DNA of 15,880 bases from CAZYVA01 sp964650695 (GTDB lineage: Bacteria > Bacillota > Clostridia > Lachnospirales > Lachnospiraceae). The stretch covers positions 1 through 15,880 of the forward strand of contig CAZYVA010000042.1 in assembly GCA_964650695.1 (NCBI GenBank), written 5' to 3'. Position 1 is the first letter of the stretch. The number at the start of each line of letters is the position of its first letter. The position numbers and the translations under genes were made by a program. Positions 1-8,314 of this stretch are shown here, piece by piece. The notes beneath the pieces were generated by a model, which was given only the letters and a program-made list of their open reading frames with translations, ran no database searches and was not told the DNA's origin.

Positions 1-1503
1 CCCTTTTAATACTTTGCCCTGGCAGGTACAGACAACGTATTTCCCATCCTTGTTCCTCACGCGGTATTCCATATCATGCTGTTCTTTCTTTCCGGAAAGG
101 ACAGCCGTTATGTCCGTGCGGAACATCCCCCGGTCCTCCGGATGGATATATTCTTCCCAAATCGTCTCCATATCCAGCATATATTCTCCGGGAAGCCCAA
201 AATACTCCACCGCCGCCCTCGACCATCGGGAAACATTGGTCCGGATATTGCTCAAATAAATGTACTGCCGGTCGGAAGCGCCTGCAAAAGCTTCAAAAAT
301 GCGGTCTGTAAGCCCTGTCCTGTCCAGCCTGCACCCTTCCTGGGGCAGAGGATCGGCCTCTGGGTTTTTCATTCTCCATTTATTTTCATACATCGCATGG
401 TCCGCACTGCGCAGGACATCCTTCAGTGACACCGTCCCCTTCCCGGTCTGCGCATACCCAATCGCGACCTCGACGTTAAAAGGAGTCTCCCGGCTCAACT
501 GTTTACAGACCGCATGGACATTCCCAATCTCTTTCTCTATGTCCTCTGTGCGGCTGCCGATATAAACCGCCAGGAATTCATCACCGCCCATGCGGTAGAT
601 TTCTTTTGCTGAACGCAGCTCTGTTTTCAGCGCATGCGTGACAAGGCCGATATATTCATCGCCCACCAGGTGTCCCTGCGTATCGTTGACCAACTTCAGG
701 CCGTTCAAATCGCAGAAGACAAAACCTATCTGTCTTGTTTCATATTTCCCCTGCGCGTAATCCTGCTTCATCTGCTCAATGTCGATCTCATAGGAATTCC
801 GGCTTTTCAACCCGGTCAGGGCGTCTATCGTTGCTTTCCGCCTGAATACCATCACCGGATTTTCCAGGGAGAAAAAGATGCCGAGGGTAATCAGGGTCAT
901 GCAGCTTCCGGTAAACAGGAATTCCGGCACAAGAATCTGGACAATCTCGGTTGCCGCCGCCAGCATCGACATCGGGATGAGCGTGTATTTTATATGCGTC
1001 TCCACCTGGCGGTAGCGTATCAGTACGACGACAATGCCGGCCACCTGAAAAAAGAAAGCAATCGCATACCCCACATATGCCGCCATGCCAAAGCTGTAAT
1101 TCGTCCCATTCCCTTTTAAATATACAATCGGAAGAAACGGCAGGCATAACAAGTATACCAGTGGAAACGCCATGCTGGCTTTCTGCAGGATGTGCTTATA
1201 TTTCCCTGCTTTCACCAATTCCAGGGTATAGCAGAAAAACTCTCTCGTAAACAAAATAGCTGATAAATAGAACAGTGCATGCAGCAGCTTATTCATCCAT
1301 CCTGGCACTATTTCCAGATGATTGACTGTGTAAACGGTTATGATATCCAGGATGACATGGCACAGCGCATAGGAGGAAAGCCGCTTAAAAAAGCCGCCTT
1401 TCTCCCCGATTTTGTAGAGCTTACTGTTCATAAGCAGGAACACAAGCAAAATCAGGCATGTAATTTCTTCCCGAAGCGTCAATACTAAATTCAACGTTTT
1501 CAC
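1..1503 (-). CDS. Membrane diguanylate cyclase-type protein, GGDEF then PAS (3' end outside window)
   Basis: Seen: an open frame of 501 codons running off the left edge. It begins at a GTG that overlaps the pcrA stop as GTGA, with GGAG 5 nt upstream inside pcrA. Residues about 10-215 hold roughly seven hydrophobic segments, so the N-terminus is a multi-span membrane sensor. A GGDEF domain follows: DALTGL at 227-232, a metal-binding type CDLNGLK strand, and an intact GGDEF at 306-310. After it comes a PAS_3-like domain (about 410-501, with an IHPEDR motif), cut by the window edge. Known: such domains make cyclic di-GMP from two GTP at the membrane. Inference: the active-site signature is intact, so it is probably active. 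The usual inhibitory RxxD before GGDEF reads RSAK at 297-300, so feedback inhibition may be missing. A further output domain (second GGDEF, EAL or HD) may follow the PAS outside the window. Confidence 0.88.
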   Translation of the reverse strand, partial: MKTLNLVLTLREEITCLILLVFLLMNSKLYKIGEKGGFFKRLSSYALCHVILDIITVYTVNHLEIVPGWMNKLLHALFYLSAILFTREFFCYTLELVKAGKYKHILQKASMAFPLVYLLCLPFLPIVYLKGNGTNYSFGMAAYVGYAIAFFFQVAGIVVVLIRYRQVETHIKYTLIPMSMLAAATEIVQILVPEFLFTGSCMTLITLGIFFSLENPVMVFRRKATIDALTGLKSRNSYEIDIEQMKQDYAQGKYETRQIGFVFCDLNGLKLVNDTQGHLVGDEYIGLVTHALKTELRSAKEIYRMGGDEFLAVYIGSRTEDIEKEIGNVHAVCKQLSRETPFNVEVAIGYAQTGKGTVSLKDVLRSADHAMYENKWRMKNPEADPLPQEGCRLDRTGLTDRIFEAFAGASDRQYIYLSNIRTNVSRWSRAAVEYFGLPGEYMLDMETIWEEYIHPEDRGMFRTDITAVLSGKKEQHDMEYRVRNKDGKYVVCTCQGKVLKG

Positions 1504-3752
1504 ACTTTCTCCAACCCGGCAAACATGGCAAACATCTTCCTGGTCCCCACGCTGTCAAACTCAATTGTCACTTCATAATCCCGGCCGCCCTCCGTGATCG
1601 CCGCGACCGTCCCTTCTCCAAGCTTCCTGTGCCTGACGCGGTCGCCCACGCCGTAGAAAAGTGTGCCTTTTGGCTTTCCAAATTTTTTTGCCGGAGATTC
1701 CTTCGACGCATGGAATGCCTTTGCCTGAAAGGCTTGCTTTGCCTGCTGGTACGCCTGGCGTCCGGCGGGTATCCTTTCCACAGCATTTTCCTCCTCTGCG
1801 GCAAAGCGGCGCGGCCCGCCTGCCTCCAAAAGTTCCTTTGGGATCTCTTTCAAAAATCTTGAAATCTTGTTGTACTGCGGCTCGCCGCGCACCATCCTCC
1901 GTTTCGCGCATGTCAAAGTCAGTTTTTTTTGCGCCCTCGTGATCCCCACATAGCAAAGCCTGCGTTCCTCCTCCAGATCTTCCGGATTGTCAGCGGCAAG
2001 CGTCAGATAACTGGGAAACATCCCGTCCTCCAGGCCGGTCAGGTATACATGGGGGAACTCCAGTCCCTTGGCGCTGTGAAGGGTCATCAGCACCACATAA
2101 TCACTTTCGGTATCCAGGCTGTCGATATCCGCCACCAACGCGACTTCCTCCAGGAATCCACCAAGCGTCGCCGGCGCACCCTGTTTTTTACAGGCTTCCT
2201 CGTAAGCCGCAATCTTACTGAGAAGCTCCTCCACATTCTCCGTCCTTTCCTGTGCTGTCTCGGGATCCTCCTCCAGGCTCTCCGTGTACGCCGTCCCAGA
2301 AAGGATCTCTTTCGCAAGCTCCAGGACGGTCAACTCCTCCGCATCCGCCTTAAAACGCTCCATCAATGCCACAAAAGCCTCCAGCCTGGAAGCGCCCCTG
2401 CCGATATCCGGGATATCCGCCGCATTTTTTAAAGCATCGTAAAATCCGATCCCCCTCTCAGAGGCATACGCCTGCACCTTGCTGACGCTGGCTAAACCAA
2501 TCCCCCGTTTCGGCACATTGACGATCCTGCGTACCGACAAATCATCGCATCCATTGTCCACGGTCTTTAAATACGCAAGAATGTCCTTGATCTCCCTGCG
2601 CGCGTAAAAATTGACGCCGCCAATAATCTTATATGGGATATTCCCCTTCACGAACCGCTCTTCAAATGCGCGGGACTGGGCGTTCGTCCGGTACAGGATC
2701 GCATGGTCCGCATAGCGCGCTTTCCCGTTCTTTACCTGGCCGCAGATATCCGAAGCGATAAAGTCTGCCTCGTCATACCCTGTCTCAAACTGGCAAAACT
2801 GCAGCTTTTCCCCCTCCCCGTTACGGGTCCAAAGGGATTTCGCCTTTCTTTCCTTGTTGTTTGCGATCACCGCATTCGCCGCATTTAAAATATTCTCCGT
2901 GGAACGGTAATTCTGCTCCAGCTTCACTACCTTTGCATCCGGGAACACCGTCTCAAAGCTCAGGATGTTTTTGATATTCGCCCCCCGGAACTTATAGATC
3001 GACTGGTCATCATCCCCCACCACACACAGATTCCGGTACTTCGCGGATAAGAGCCGCACGAGTTCAAACTGGGCGGTATTGGTATCCTGGTATTCATCCA
3101 CCATGATATAGCGGAAACGCTCCTGGTAATAGTCCAACACGTCCCCATGCGCCTGGAACAATTGCACCGTCCGGAAAAGCAGATCATCAAAATCCAGCGC
3201 ATTGTTTGCCGCAAGCTGTTTTTCATACTCCCGGTACACCTCGGCAAACTTTTTCTCCACAAAATCACCGCCCGCGTTCAGGCTGAACGCTTCCGGTGTG
3301 ACGAGTTCTTCCTTCGCGTGGGAAATAACATTCAAAAGCGACCGCTCCTTAAATTTTTTCGTATCGATCTGCAGCAGGCGGCATACTTCTTTGATAAGCG
3401 TCTTCTGGTCGTCAGCGTCATAGATGGAAAAATGATTGTCCATCCCCATCCGGTTCAAATGCCTGCGCAAAATCCGCACGCACATCGAATGAAAGGTACT
3501 GACCCAGATGCTTTCCGCGCCAACGCTCACCAGGGTGTCCACCCTCTCGCGCATCTCCGACGCCGCCTTGTTTGTAAATGTGATGGCCAGTATATGCCAG
3601 GGATCGACCCCTTTTTCTTCAATCAAATACGCCGCCCGATGAGTCAGTGCGCGTGTCTTCCCCGAACCTGCCCCCGCCATGATCAGAAGAGGACCTTCCG
3701 TGCAGAAGACAGCCTCCCGCTGCTTATCATTCAAAGCATCGTATATACTCAT
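1500..3752 (-). CDS. pcrA: ATP-dependent DNA helicase PcrA (UvrD/Rep family)
   Basis: A 750-residue superfamily 1A 3'-5' DNA helicase, acting in nucleotide excision repair, replication restart and clearing of RNA polymerase or RecA from DNA. All helicase motifs are visible: Walker A GAGSGKT at about 27-33, DEYQDTN (motif II) at about 219-225, GDDDQSIYKFRGA (motif III) at about 246-258, EQNYRS (motif IV), TLHSAKGLEF (motif V) and YVGITRAQ (motif VI). The last 50 residues (GVGDRVRHRKLGEGTV onwards) match the PcrA C-terminal Tudor-like domain that contacts RNA polymerase. The length is normal. I chose the ATG at 3752 because AGAGGAAGG lies just upstream; an in-frame start 30 nt earlier adds ten residues without a good site. 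The gene has its own promoter and is followed with a 4-bp overlap by the GGDEF gene. Confidence 0.97.
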   Translation of the reverse strand: MSIYDALNDKQREAVFCTEGPLLIMAGAGSGKTRALTHRAAYLIEEKGVDPWHILAITFTNKAASEMRERVDTLVSVGAESIWVSTFHSMCVRILRRHLNRMGMDNHFSIYDADDQKTLIKEVCRLLQIDTKKFKERSLLNVISHAKEELVTPEAFSLNAGGDFVEKKFAEVYREYEKQLAANNALDFDDLLFRTVQLFQAHGDVLDYYQERFRYIMVDEYQDTNTAQFELVRLLSAKYRNLCVVGDDDQSIYKFRGANIKNILSFETVFPDAKVVKLEQNYRSTENILNAANAVIANNKERKAKSLWTRNGEGEKLQFCQFETGYDEADFIASDICGQVKNGKARYADHAILYRTNAQSRAFEERFVKGNIPYKIIGGVNFYARREIKDILAYLKTVDNGCDDLSVRRIVNVPKRGIGLASVSKVQAYASERGIGFYDALKNAADIPDIGRGASRLEAFVALMERFKADAEELTVLELAKEILSGTAYTESLEEDPETAQERTENVEELLSKIAAYEEACKKQGAPATLGGFLEEVALVADIDSLDTESDYVVLMTLHSAKGLEFPHVYLTGLEDGMFPSYLTLAADNPEDLEEERRLCYVGITRAQKKLTLTCAKRRMVRGEPQYNKISRFLKEIPKELLEAGGPRRFAAEEENAVERIPAGRQAYQQAKQAFQAKAFHASKESPAKKFGKPKGTLFYGVGDRVRHRKLGEGTVAAITEGGRDYEVTIEFDSVGTRKMFAMFAGLEKV

Positions 3753-3772
3753 GTATCCTTCCTCTTTTCTTG

Positions 3773-3801
3773 ATAGTAACATTCCTTGATATGGGGGTCA
3801 A
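3773..3801 (-). promoter_or_regulatory. Predicted sigma-A promoter of pcrA
   Basis: On the minus strand TTGACC (3801-3796) is separated by exactly 17 bp from TACTAT (3778-3773). The predicted start near 3766 leaves a very short leader that contains the AGAGGAAGG ribosome binding site of the ATG at 3752. This supports that start codon and an independent pcrA-GGDEF transcription unit. Confidence 0.6.
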
Positions 3802-3825
3802 AATCCTATAGCATTCCCTTATCAG

Positions 3826-3865
3826 AAAACGGAAACATCCTTTCCCAGAAGAACGTTCCCGTTTT
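3826..3865. terminator. Hairpin in the gap between exporter and pcrA, terminator-like
   Basis: AAAACGGAAAC (3826-3836) pairs with GTTCCCGTTTT (3855-3865) over 11 bp with one G-U pair and an 18-nt loop. It lies downstream of the exporter stop and upstream of the pcrA promoter. Read on the minus strand the run of T after the stem is short (GTTTTCTG). Read on the plus strand it is followed by TTATTTTA, a better tail. It probably ends the exporter transcript and may also stop antisense reading. Confidence 0.5.
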
Positions 3866-3902
3866 TATTTTACACTATATTCCCGCTTATGTCACCTGAT
3901 TT

Positions 3903-5828
3903 TTACGTCCCGATTTCATTCCCCGTATAAAGCTGGTAATACCTTCCTTTCTCCTCCAATAGTTCCTCATGCGTCCCACGCTCGATGATCCTGCCTTGCT
4001 CCAGCACCATGATACAATTGGCATTGCGTACCGTGGACAGCCGGTGCGCAATCACAAAGGTCGTCCTTCCATTCATCAGCCGATCCATCCCATCCTGCAC
4101 AATCCGCTCCGTCCGGGTATCGATGGAACTCGTTGCTTCATCCAGGATCAAAACCGGCGGGTCTGCGATCGCCGCCCGCGCGATAGCAAGAAGCTGGCGC
4201 TGCCCCTGGCTCAGGTTTGCGCCATCCCCGGTCAGCATCGTATCATACCCCTGCGGCAGCCTACGGATAAACCCGTCCGCATTGGCCAGCTTTGCCGCCG
4301 CTACGACCTCTTCATCCGAAGCGTCCAGCTTCCCGAAGCGGATATTTTCCCGGACAGTCCCGGTAAACAGATGCGTATCCTGCAGGACGATGCCGAGGGA
4401 ACGCCGCAGATCCGCTTTCTTAATCTTATTGATATTGATCCCGTCATACCGGATTTTCCCATCCTGGATATCGTAAAAACGGTTGATCAGGTTTGTGATC
4501 GTCGTTTTCCCCGCCCCCGTAGAACCGACAAACGCTATCTTCTGCCCAGGTTTTGCGTACAATTTTACATCATGGAGTACCATCTTATCATCCGTATAGC
4601 CAAAATCCACTCCGTTAAACACCACGTCCCCCTGGACTTCCACGTAATCCACGCTTTGATCCGCCTGGTGGGTATGCTTCCATGCCCAACGCCCGGTCCG
4701 TTCCTGGCATTCCGTAAGTCCCCCGTCTGCTTCTTTCGCGTTCACAAGCGTCACATAGCCGTCGTCCTGCTCTACAGGCGCATCCAGCAGAGCAAAGATC
4801 CGGTCAGCGCCCGCCATCGCCATGATGATAGAACTGAACTGCTGGCTGATCTGGTTAATGGGCATACTGAAACTCTTGTTAAAGGTCAGGAAACTCGCAA
4901 GGCCGCCCAGCGTAAAGCCGCCGATCCCATTCAGCGCCAGGATGCCGCCTGTAATCGCGCAGACTACATAGCTGACATTCCCAAGCTGCGAATTGATCGG
5001 CCCAAGGAAATTGGCAAAAGCATTTGCCCGGTCCGCGCTGACAAAAAGGCGGTCGTTCAATTCCCGGAACGCTTTCTTGCCTTCTTCCTCATGGCAGAAA
5101 ACCTTCACTACTTTCTGGCCGTTCATCATTTCCTCGATATAACCGTTCACCGCGCCAAGGTTCCTCTGCTGTTCCAGGAAATATTTCCCGCTCCTGCTGG
5201 TCGCCTGCTTTGTGCAGAACAGCATGATCCCGACCATGAACAGAGTCACCAGGGTCAGCGGGATATTGAGGATCAGCATACTGACAAAAACACTGACAAT
5301 CGTCACGCCGCTGTTGATGCACTGCGGGATGCTCTGGCTGATCATCTGCCGCAGGGTATCGATATCGTTGGTATACACGGACATGATATCCCCGTGGGCG
5401 TGGGTATCAAAAAACCGGATCGGGAGCTGCTCCATATGGGTAAAAAGCTCATTCCGCAGATGCATCAATGTCCCTTGCGACACGGTCACCATGATCCGGT
5501 TGTACGCATATACCGACACCACGCCGACCGCGTAGAACACCGCCACTCTCGCAATCGCATGTGCCAGCGGTGAAAAATTCGGCTCATCCGTCAAAAGGAA
5601 TGGCGTAATGTAGTTATCAATCAGGTTTTTCGTAAACATCGTCCCCTGCACGTTTGCCAGGACGCCCGCGAAAATAAGGATAACAACGAAGATACAGTGG
5701 ATGCGGTAACGATCCAGCATGTACCGCATAATCCGCACAAAAAGCTTTCCCGGATGGGTCACCTGGGACTTCATCCCCCTGGGGACGCGTCCATGCATCT
5801 GCTTTGCGCTTTTCGTATTTTCCGCCAT
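3903..5828 (-). CDS. Heterodimeric ABC exporter, catalytic half (BmrD/TM288-like)
   Basis: A 641-residue half-transporter: a cytoplasmic N-terminal tail of about 40 residues, a six-helix exporter membrane domain (about 42-345), then an ATPase domain. ATPase motifs are Walker A GSTGAGKTT (435-443), Q-loop Q483, signature LSQGQ (539-543), Walker B LILDE with the catalytic glutamate E564, and switch histidine H595. The signature is altered (SQGQ instead of SGGQ), while Walker B and the histidine are canonical. This is the pattern of the catalytically complete partner in heterodimeric multidrug exporters such as BmrCD, LmrCD and TM287/288. A polar insert of about 35 residues (about 362-396) lies between membrane and ATPase domains. 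The gene starts 2 nt after the stop of the partner gene, so the two are translated together. Substrate unknown; a drug or toxic amphiphile is the usual case. Confidence 0.93.
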   Translation of the reverse strand: MAENTKSAKQMHGRVPRGMKSQVTHPGKLFVRIMRYMLDRYRIHCIFVVILIFAGVLANVQGTMFTKNLIDNYITPFLLTDEPNFSPLAHAIARVAVFYAVGVVSVYAYNRIMVTVSQGTLMHLRNELFTHMEQLPIRFFDTHAHGDIMSVYTNDIDTLRQMISQSIPQCINSGVTIVSVFVSMLILNIPLTLVTLFMVGIMLFCTKQATSRSGKYFLEQQRNLGAVNGYIEEMMNGQKVVKVFCHEEEGKKAFRELNDRLFVSADRANAFANFLGPINSQLGNVSYVVCAITGGILALNGIGGFTLGGLASFLTFNKSFSMPINQISQQFSSIIMAMAGADRIFALLDAPVEQDDGYVTLVNAKEADGGLTECQERTGRWAWKHTHQADQSVDYVEVQGDVVFNGVDFGYTDDKMVLHDVKLYAKPGQKIAFVGSTGAGKTTITNLINRFYDIQDGKIRYDGININKIKKADLRRSLGIVLQDTHLFTGTVRENIRFGKLDASDEEVVAAAKLANADGFIRRLPQGYDTMLTGDGANLSQGQRQLLAIARAAIADPPVLILDEATSSIDTRTERIVQDGMDRLMNGRTTFVIAHRLSTVRNANCIMVLEQGRIIERGTHEELLEEKGRYYQLYTGNEIGT

Positions 5829-5830
5829 CT

Positions 5831-7579
5831 CTAATCACCCGCCTTTTCGTCAAAATCACCGCCGCCTTTTGTCTGGGATTCATAGACTTCCCGGTAGATC
5901 TCGTTATTTTCAAGCAGCTCTTCGTGGGTACCGAACCCATTGATTTCTCCTTCTTCCATAACGATAATGCGGTCTGCGTCCTGGACGCTTGAAATCCTCT
6001 GGGAAATGATGAATTTCGTCGTATCCGGGATTTCCTCCCGGAACGCTTTGCGGATCTTTGCATCCGTCGCGGTGTCCACTGCGCTGGTCGAATCATCCAG
6101 GATCAAGATTTTCGGTTTCTTCAATAATGCCCTGGCAATGCAGAGCCGCTGCTTCTGCCCGCCGGAAACATTGGTCCCGCCTTGTTCGATATAAGTCTCA
6201 TACCCTTGCGGGAATTTCCGGATGAATTCATCCGCGCATGCCAGCCGACAGGCCTGCCTGCATTCTTCCTCCGATGCTTCTTTATCCCCCCAGCGCAGAT
6301 TGTCCAGTATGCTCCCTGAGAACAGGACATTATTCTGCAAAACAACCGAAACCTGGTTCCGCAGCGTCTCCAGATCATAATCCTTCACGTTTTCCCCGCC
6401 CACCAGGATCTCACCGTCCGTCACGTCATACAGACGGCTGATCAGGTTTACCAGGCTGGTCTTGGCGCTCCCGGTTCCGCCGATGATGCCGATGGTCTCA
6501 CCGGATTTTACCGACAGCGTGATATCCTTTAAGACCGGTTGGGCGCTGTCTTCCTTGTAGGAAAAATCCACATGCCGGAACTCCACGCTCCCATCCTTCA
6601 CTTCCATCAAAGGATGCTCCGGATCGCGGATGCTTGAAGTCTCGCCCAGCACCTCCGAGACACGGCGGATGCTGGCGGAACTCATGGCAATCATGACAAA
6701 TACCATAGAAAGCATCATCAGGTTCATCAAGATATTCATGCAATACGTCAGCAGGCTCATCATCTGGCCGGTCGTCAGGCTTCCGGCCACGATCATCTTC
6801 GCGCCGATCCAGCTAATCAGAAGGATACAAGTGTATACCGTCGCCTGCATCAGCGGCGCGTTCACGATCACATTTTTTTCCGCTTTCACGAAAATCCTGT
6901 AAATATTCGCACTGGCACGCCGGAATTTGCCCGTCTCCTCTTCTTCCCTCACATAGGCTTTCACCACGCGGATAGCGGAAACGTTTTCCTGCACCGATTC
7001 ATTCAGGGCGTCATACTTCGGAAACGCCATCTGGAAATATTTCGTGGCGTGGGAAACGATGAAAAACAAAAGGATCCCCAAAATCACCACCGCGACCAGG
7101 TAAACCATGGACAGCCTCGCGTTAATGGTAAACGCCAATGTCATGGCGATCAGCAGGCTGAACGGCGCTCTGGTGAACATCCGCAGCGTCATCTGGTACG
7201 CCATCTGGATGGTCGTGACATCCGTCGTCAGCCTTGTCACCAGCCCGGCTGTGCTGAATTTATCAATATTTGCAAAAGAAAATGTCTGGATATTGTTGTA
7301 CATCGCTTCCCTTAAATTTTTCGCCAGCCCGGCGGAAGCTTTCGCGCCGAACCTTCCGCCGGCCAGCCCCGCGAACAGGCCGATCAGGGCGGCAACAATC
7401 ATGACCCCGCCCACCTTATAAATATGCTCCATATTCCCGGCGTTCACACCATCATCGATAATCGAAGCCATAAGGTACGGGATCACCATCTCCATGACGA
7501 CCTCCAGTATCATAAAAAGCGGCGTAACGATAGACGCACGCTTGAATTCCTTGACTTGTTTTAAAATATTTTTCAGCAT
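5831..7579 (-). CDS. Heterodimeric ABC exporter, degenerate-site half (BmrC/TM287-like)
   Basis: A 582-residue half-transporter with six membrane helices (about 15-310) and a C-terminal ATPase domain. Numbered from the chosen ATG, Walker A is GGTGSAKTS (367-375, alanine where glycine is usual), the signature VSGGQ (471-475) is canonical, Walker B ends LDD so the catalytic glutamate is aspartate (D496), and the switch histidine is glutamine (ISQR, Q527). The degenerate site is thus built from this Walker A/B/switch plus the altered SQGQ signature of the partner, while the intact site uses this SGGQ. This complementary pairing supports an obligate heterodimer. The ATG at 7579 has AGAGG 7 nt upstream; an in-frame TTG at 7585 behind GGGGGAG is the alternative. 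The gene lies in an operon with marR upstream and its partner directly downstream. Confidence 0.93.
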   Translation of the reverse strand: MLKNILKQVKEFKRASIVTPLFMILEVVMEMVIPYLMASIIDDGVNAGNMEHIYKVGGVMIVAALIGLFAGLAGGRFGAKASAGLAKNLREAMYNNIQTFSFANIDKFSTAGLVTRLTTDVTTIQMAYQMTLRMFTRAPFSLLIAMTLAFTINARLSMVYLVAVVILGILLFFIVSHATKYFQMAFPKYDALNESVQENVSAIRVVKAYVREEEETGKFRRASANIYRIFVKAEKNVIVNAPLMQATVYTCILLISWIGAKMIVAGSLTTGQMMSLLTYCMNILMNLMMLSMVFVMIAMSSASIRRVSEVLGETSSIRDPEHPLMEVKDGSVEFRHVDFSYKEDSAQPVLKDITLSVKSGETIGIIGGTGSAKTSLVNLISRLYDVTDGEILVGGENVKDYDLETLRNQVSVVLQNNVLFSGSILDNLRWGDKEASEEECRQACRLACADEFIRKFPQGYETYIEQGGTNVSGGQKQRLCIARALLKKPKILILDDSTSAVDTATDAKIRKAFREEIPDTTKFIISQRISSVQDADRIIVMEEGEINGFGTHEELLENNEIYREVYESQTKGGGDFDEKAGD

Positions 7580-7620
7580 CCGCAATCCTCTTCTCCCCCT
7601 ATCATCCTGTCGCCGTCAAA

Positions 7621-7701
7621 CCGTTGCTTTTTACGGCCTGGAGGCCGCCCATAGCAATGGTGCGGGGCGATATCGGTCCTTGGACTTCGCGAAACCGCCC
7701 C
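7621..7701 (-). other. Structured intergenic leader between marR and the exporter genes
   Basis: The 127-nt gap holds two strong hairpins in the transcript. The first pairs GGGGCG with CGCCCC (7696-7701 with 7664-7669) around a small inner stem. The second pairs CCGTTGCT with AGCAATGG (7621-7628 with 7653-7660, one G-U) and encloses a 5x5 internal loop and a CGGCC/GGCCG stem (7634-7638 with 7643-7647). Neither is followed by a T run, so a simple intrinsic terminator is unlikely. Processing, stabilisation or attenuation are possible roles. Confidence 0.5.
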
Positions 7702-7712
7702 TTTCTCTTGAA

Positions 7713-8231
7713 TCATTTTTTCAAGGAATGCCCCGCAAACGGGCACTCCTGACCGTGGGCAGCAACATCGGGCATCTCCGGACGTTTCAGGTTTTCCCCG
7801 ACTTTATCCATGACCCGGTAAAAAACCTCCGACTCCTCCTGTGTGATGCCGTCCGAAAGTTCCGTCTCGAACGCTTCAAAAAACTGTTCGATCTTTTGCA
7901 CCACATCCATCCCCTTTCCCGTTAGGGCGACCCGCTTAAGCCTCGCGTCATGCTCGACAAGCTCCCGGTGAAGGTATTCCCGCTTTTCCAGAGTATTCAA
8001 CATCTCCGTCATCGTTGAGCGGCCAATAGAAAAAGCTTTCTCAATGTCTCTCTGGCACACTTCACGCCCCTGATTTTCATACAGATACCGCATCACCCAG
8101 CTATGGTTGAACGTAATCCTGTCGATCCCGTTTTCCCGGGCATAAGCAGAAAGCCTTCTGGATACATTGACCGCCAACAGCCTCTCTATCCGGCGGATCT
8201 CATGTCCGATCGTTTTTGCCTTGCACTGCAC
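7713..8231 (-). CDS. MarR-family transcriptional regulator
   Basis: A 172-residue winged-helix repressor. It opens with the dimerisation helix typical of MarR proteins (IGHEIRRIERLL), followed by the helix-turn-helix (DIEKAFSIGRSTMTEML), the wing (EHDARLKRVALTGKG) and a C-terminal dimerisation helix. It ends in a short Cys/His tail (HGQECPFAGHS). I chose the GTG at 8231: GGGGTG lies 5 nt upstream and the protein then begins like other family members. The open frame extends to an ATG at 8345, but that codon sits inside the operator palindrome and almost at the predicted transcription start. Context: first gene of an operon with the two exporter halves, behind a promoter followed by palindromes. 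Inference: it represses this operon and is released by an exporter substrate. It contains three cysteines, so redox sensing cannot be excluded. Confidence 0.92.
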   Translation of the reverse strand: MQCKAKTIGHEIRRIERLLAVNVSRRLSAYARENGIDRITFNHSWVMRYLYENQGREVCQRDIEKAFSIGRSTMTEMLNTLEKREYLHRELVEHDARLKRVALTGKGMDVVQKIEQFFEAFETELSDGITQEESEVFYRVMDKVGENLKRPEMPDVAAHGQECPFAGHSLKK

Positions 8232-8314
8232 GCTTTCACCCCGTTTTCCCGTCTGTAAATCCCCAGGTTCCTCTTTAGCGCTGCCGGCAAAAAGGCAGGG
8301 AATGGCGTATAAAT

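Noticed and set aside
634..1119. Plus-strand frame of 161 codons in the left region
   Set aside because: It is the complement of the GGDEF/membrane protein, whose minus-strand frame shows conserved domain motifs.
3969..5573. Long plus-strand open frame of 534 codons opposite the exporter gene
   Set aside because: It is antisense to a clear ABC exporter gene with all motifs, has an unnatural composition rich in Arg, His and Pro, resembles no known family, and has no promoter or ribosome binding site of note. GC-biased third positions explain it.
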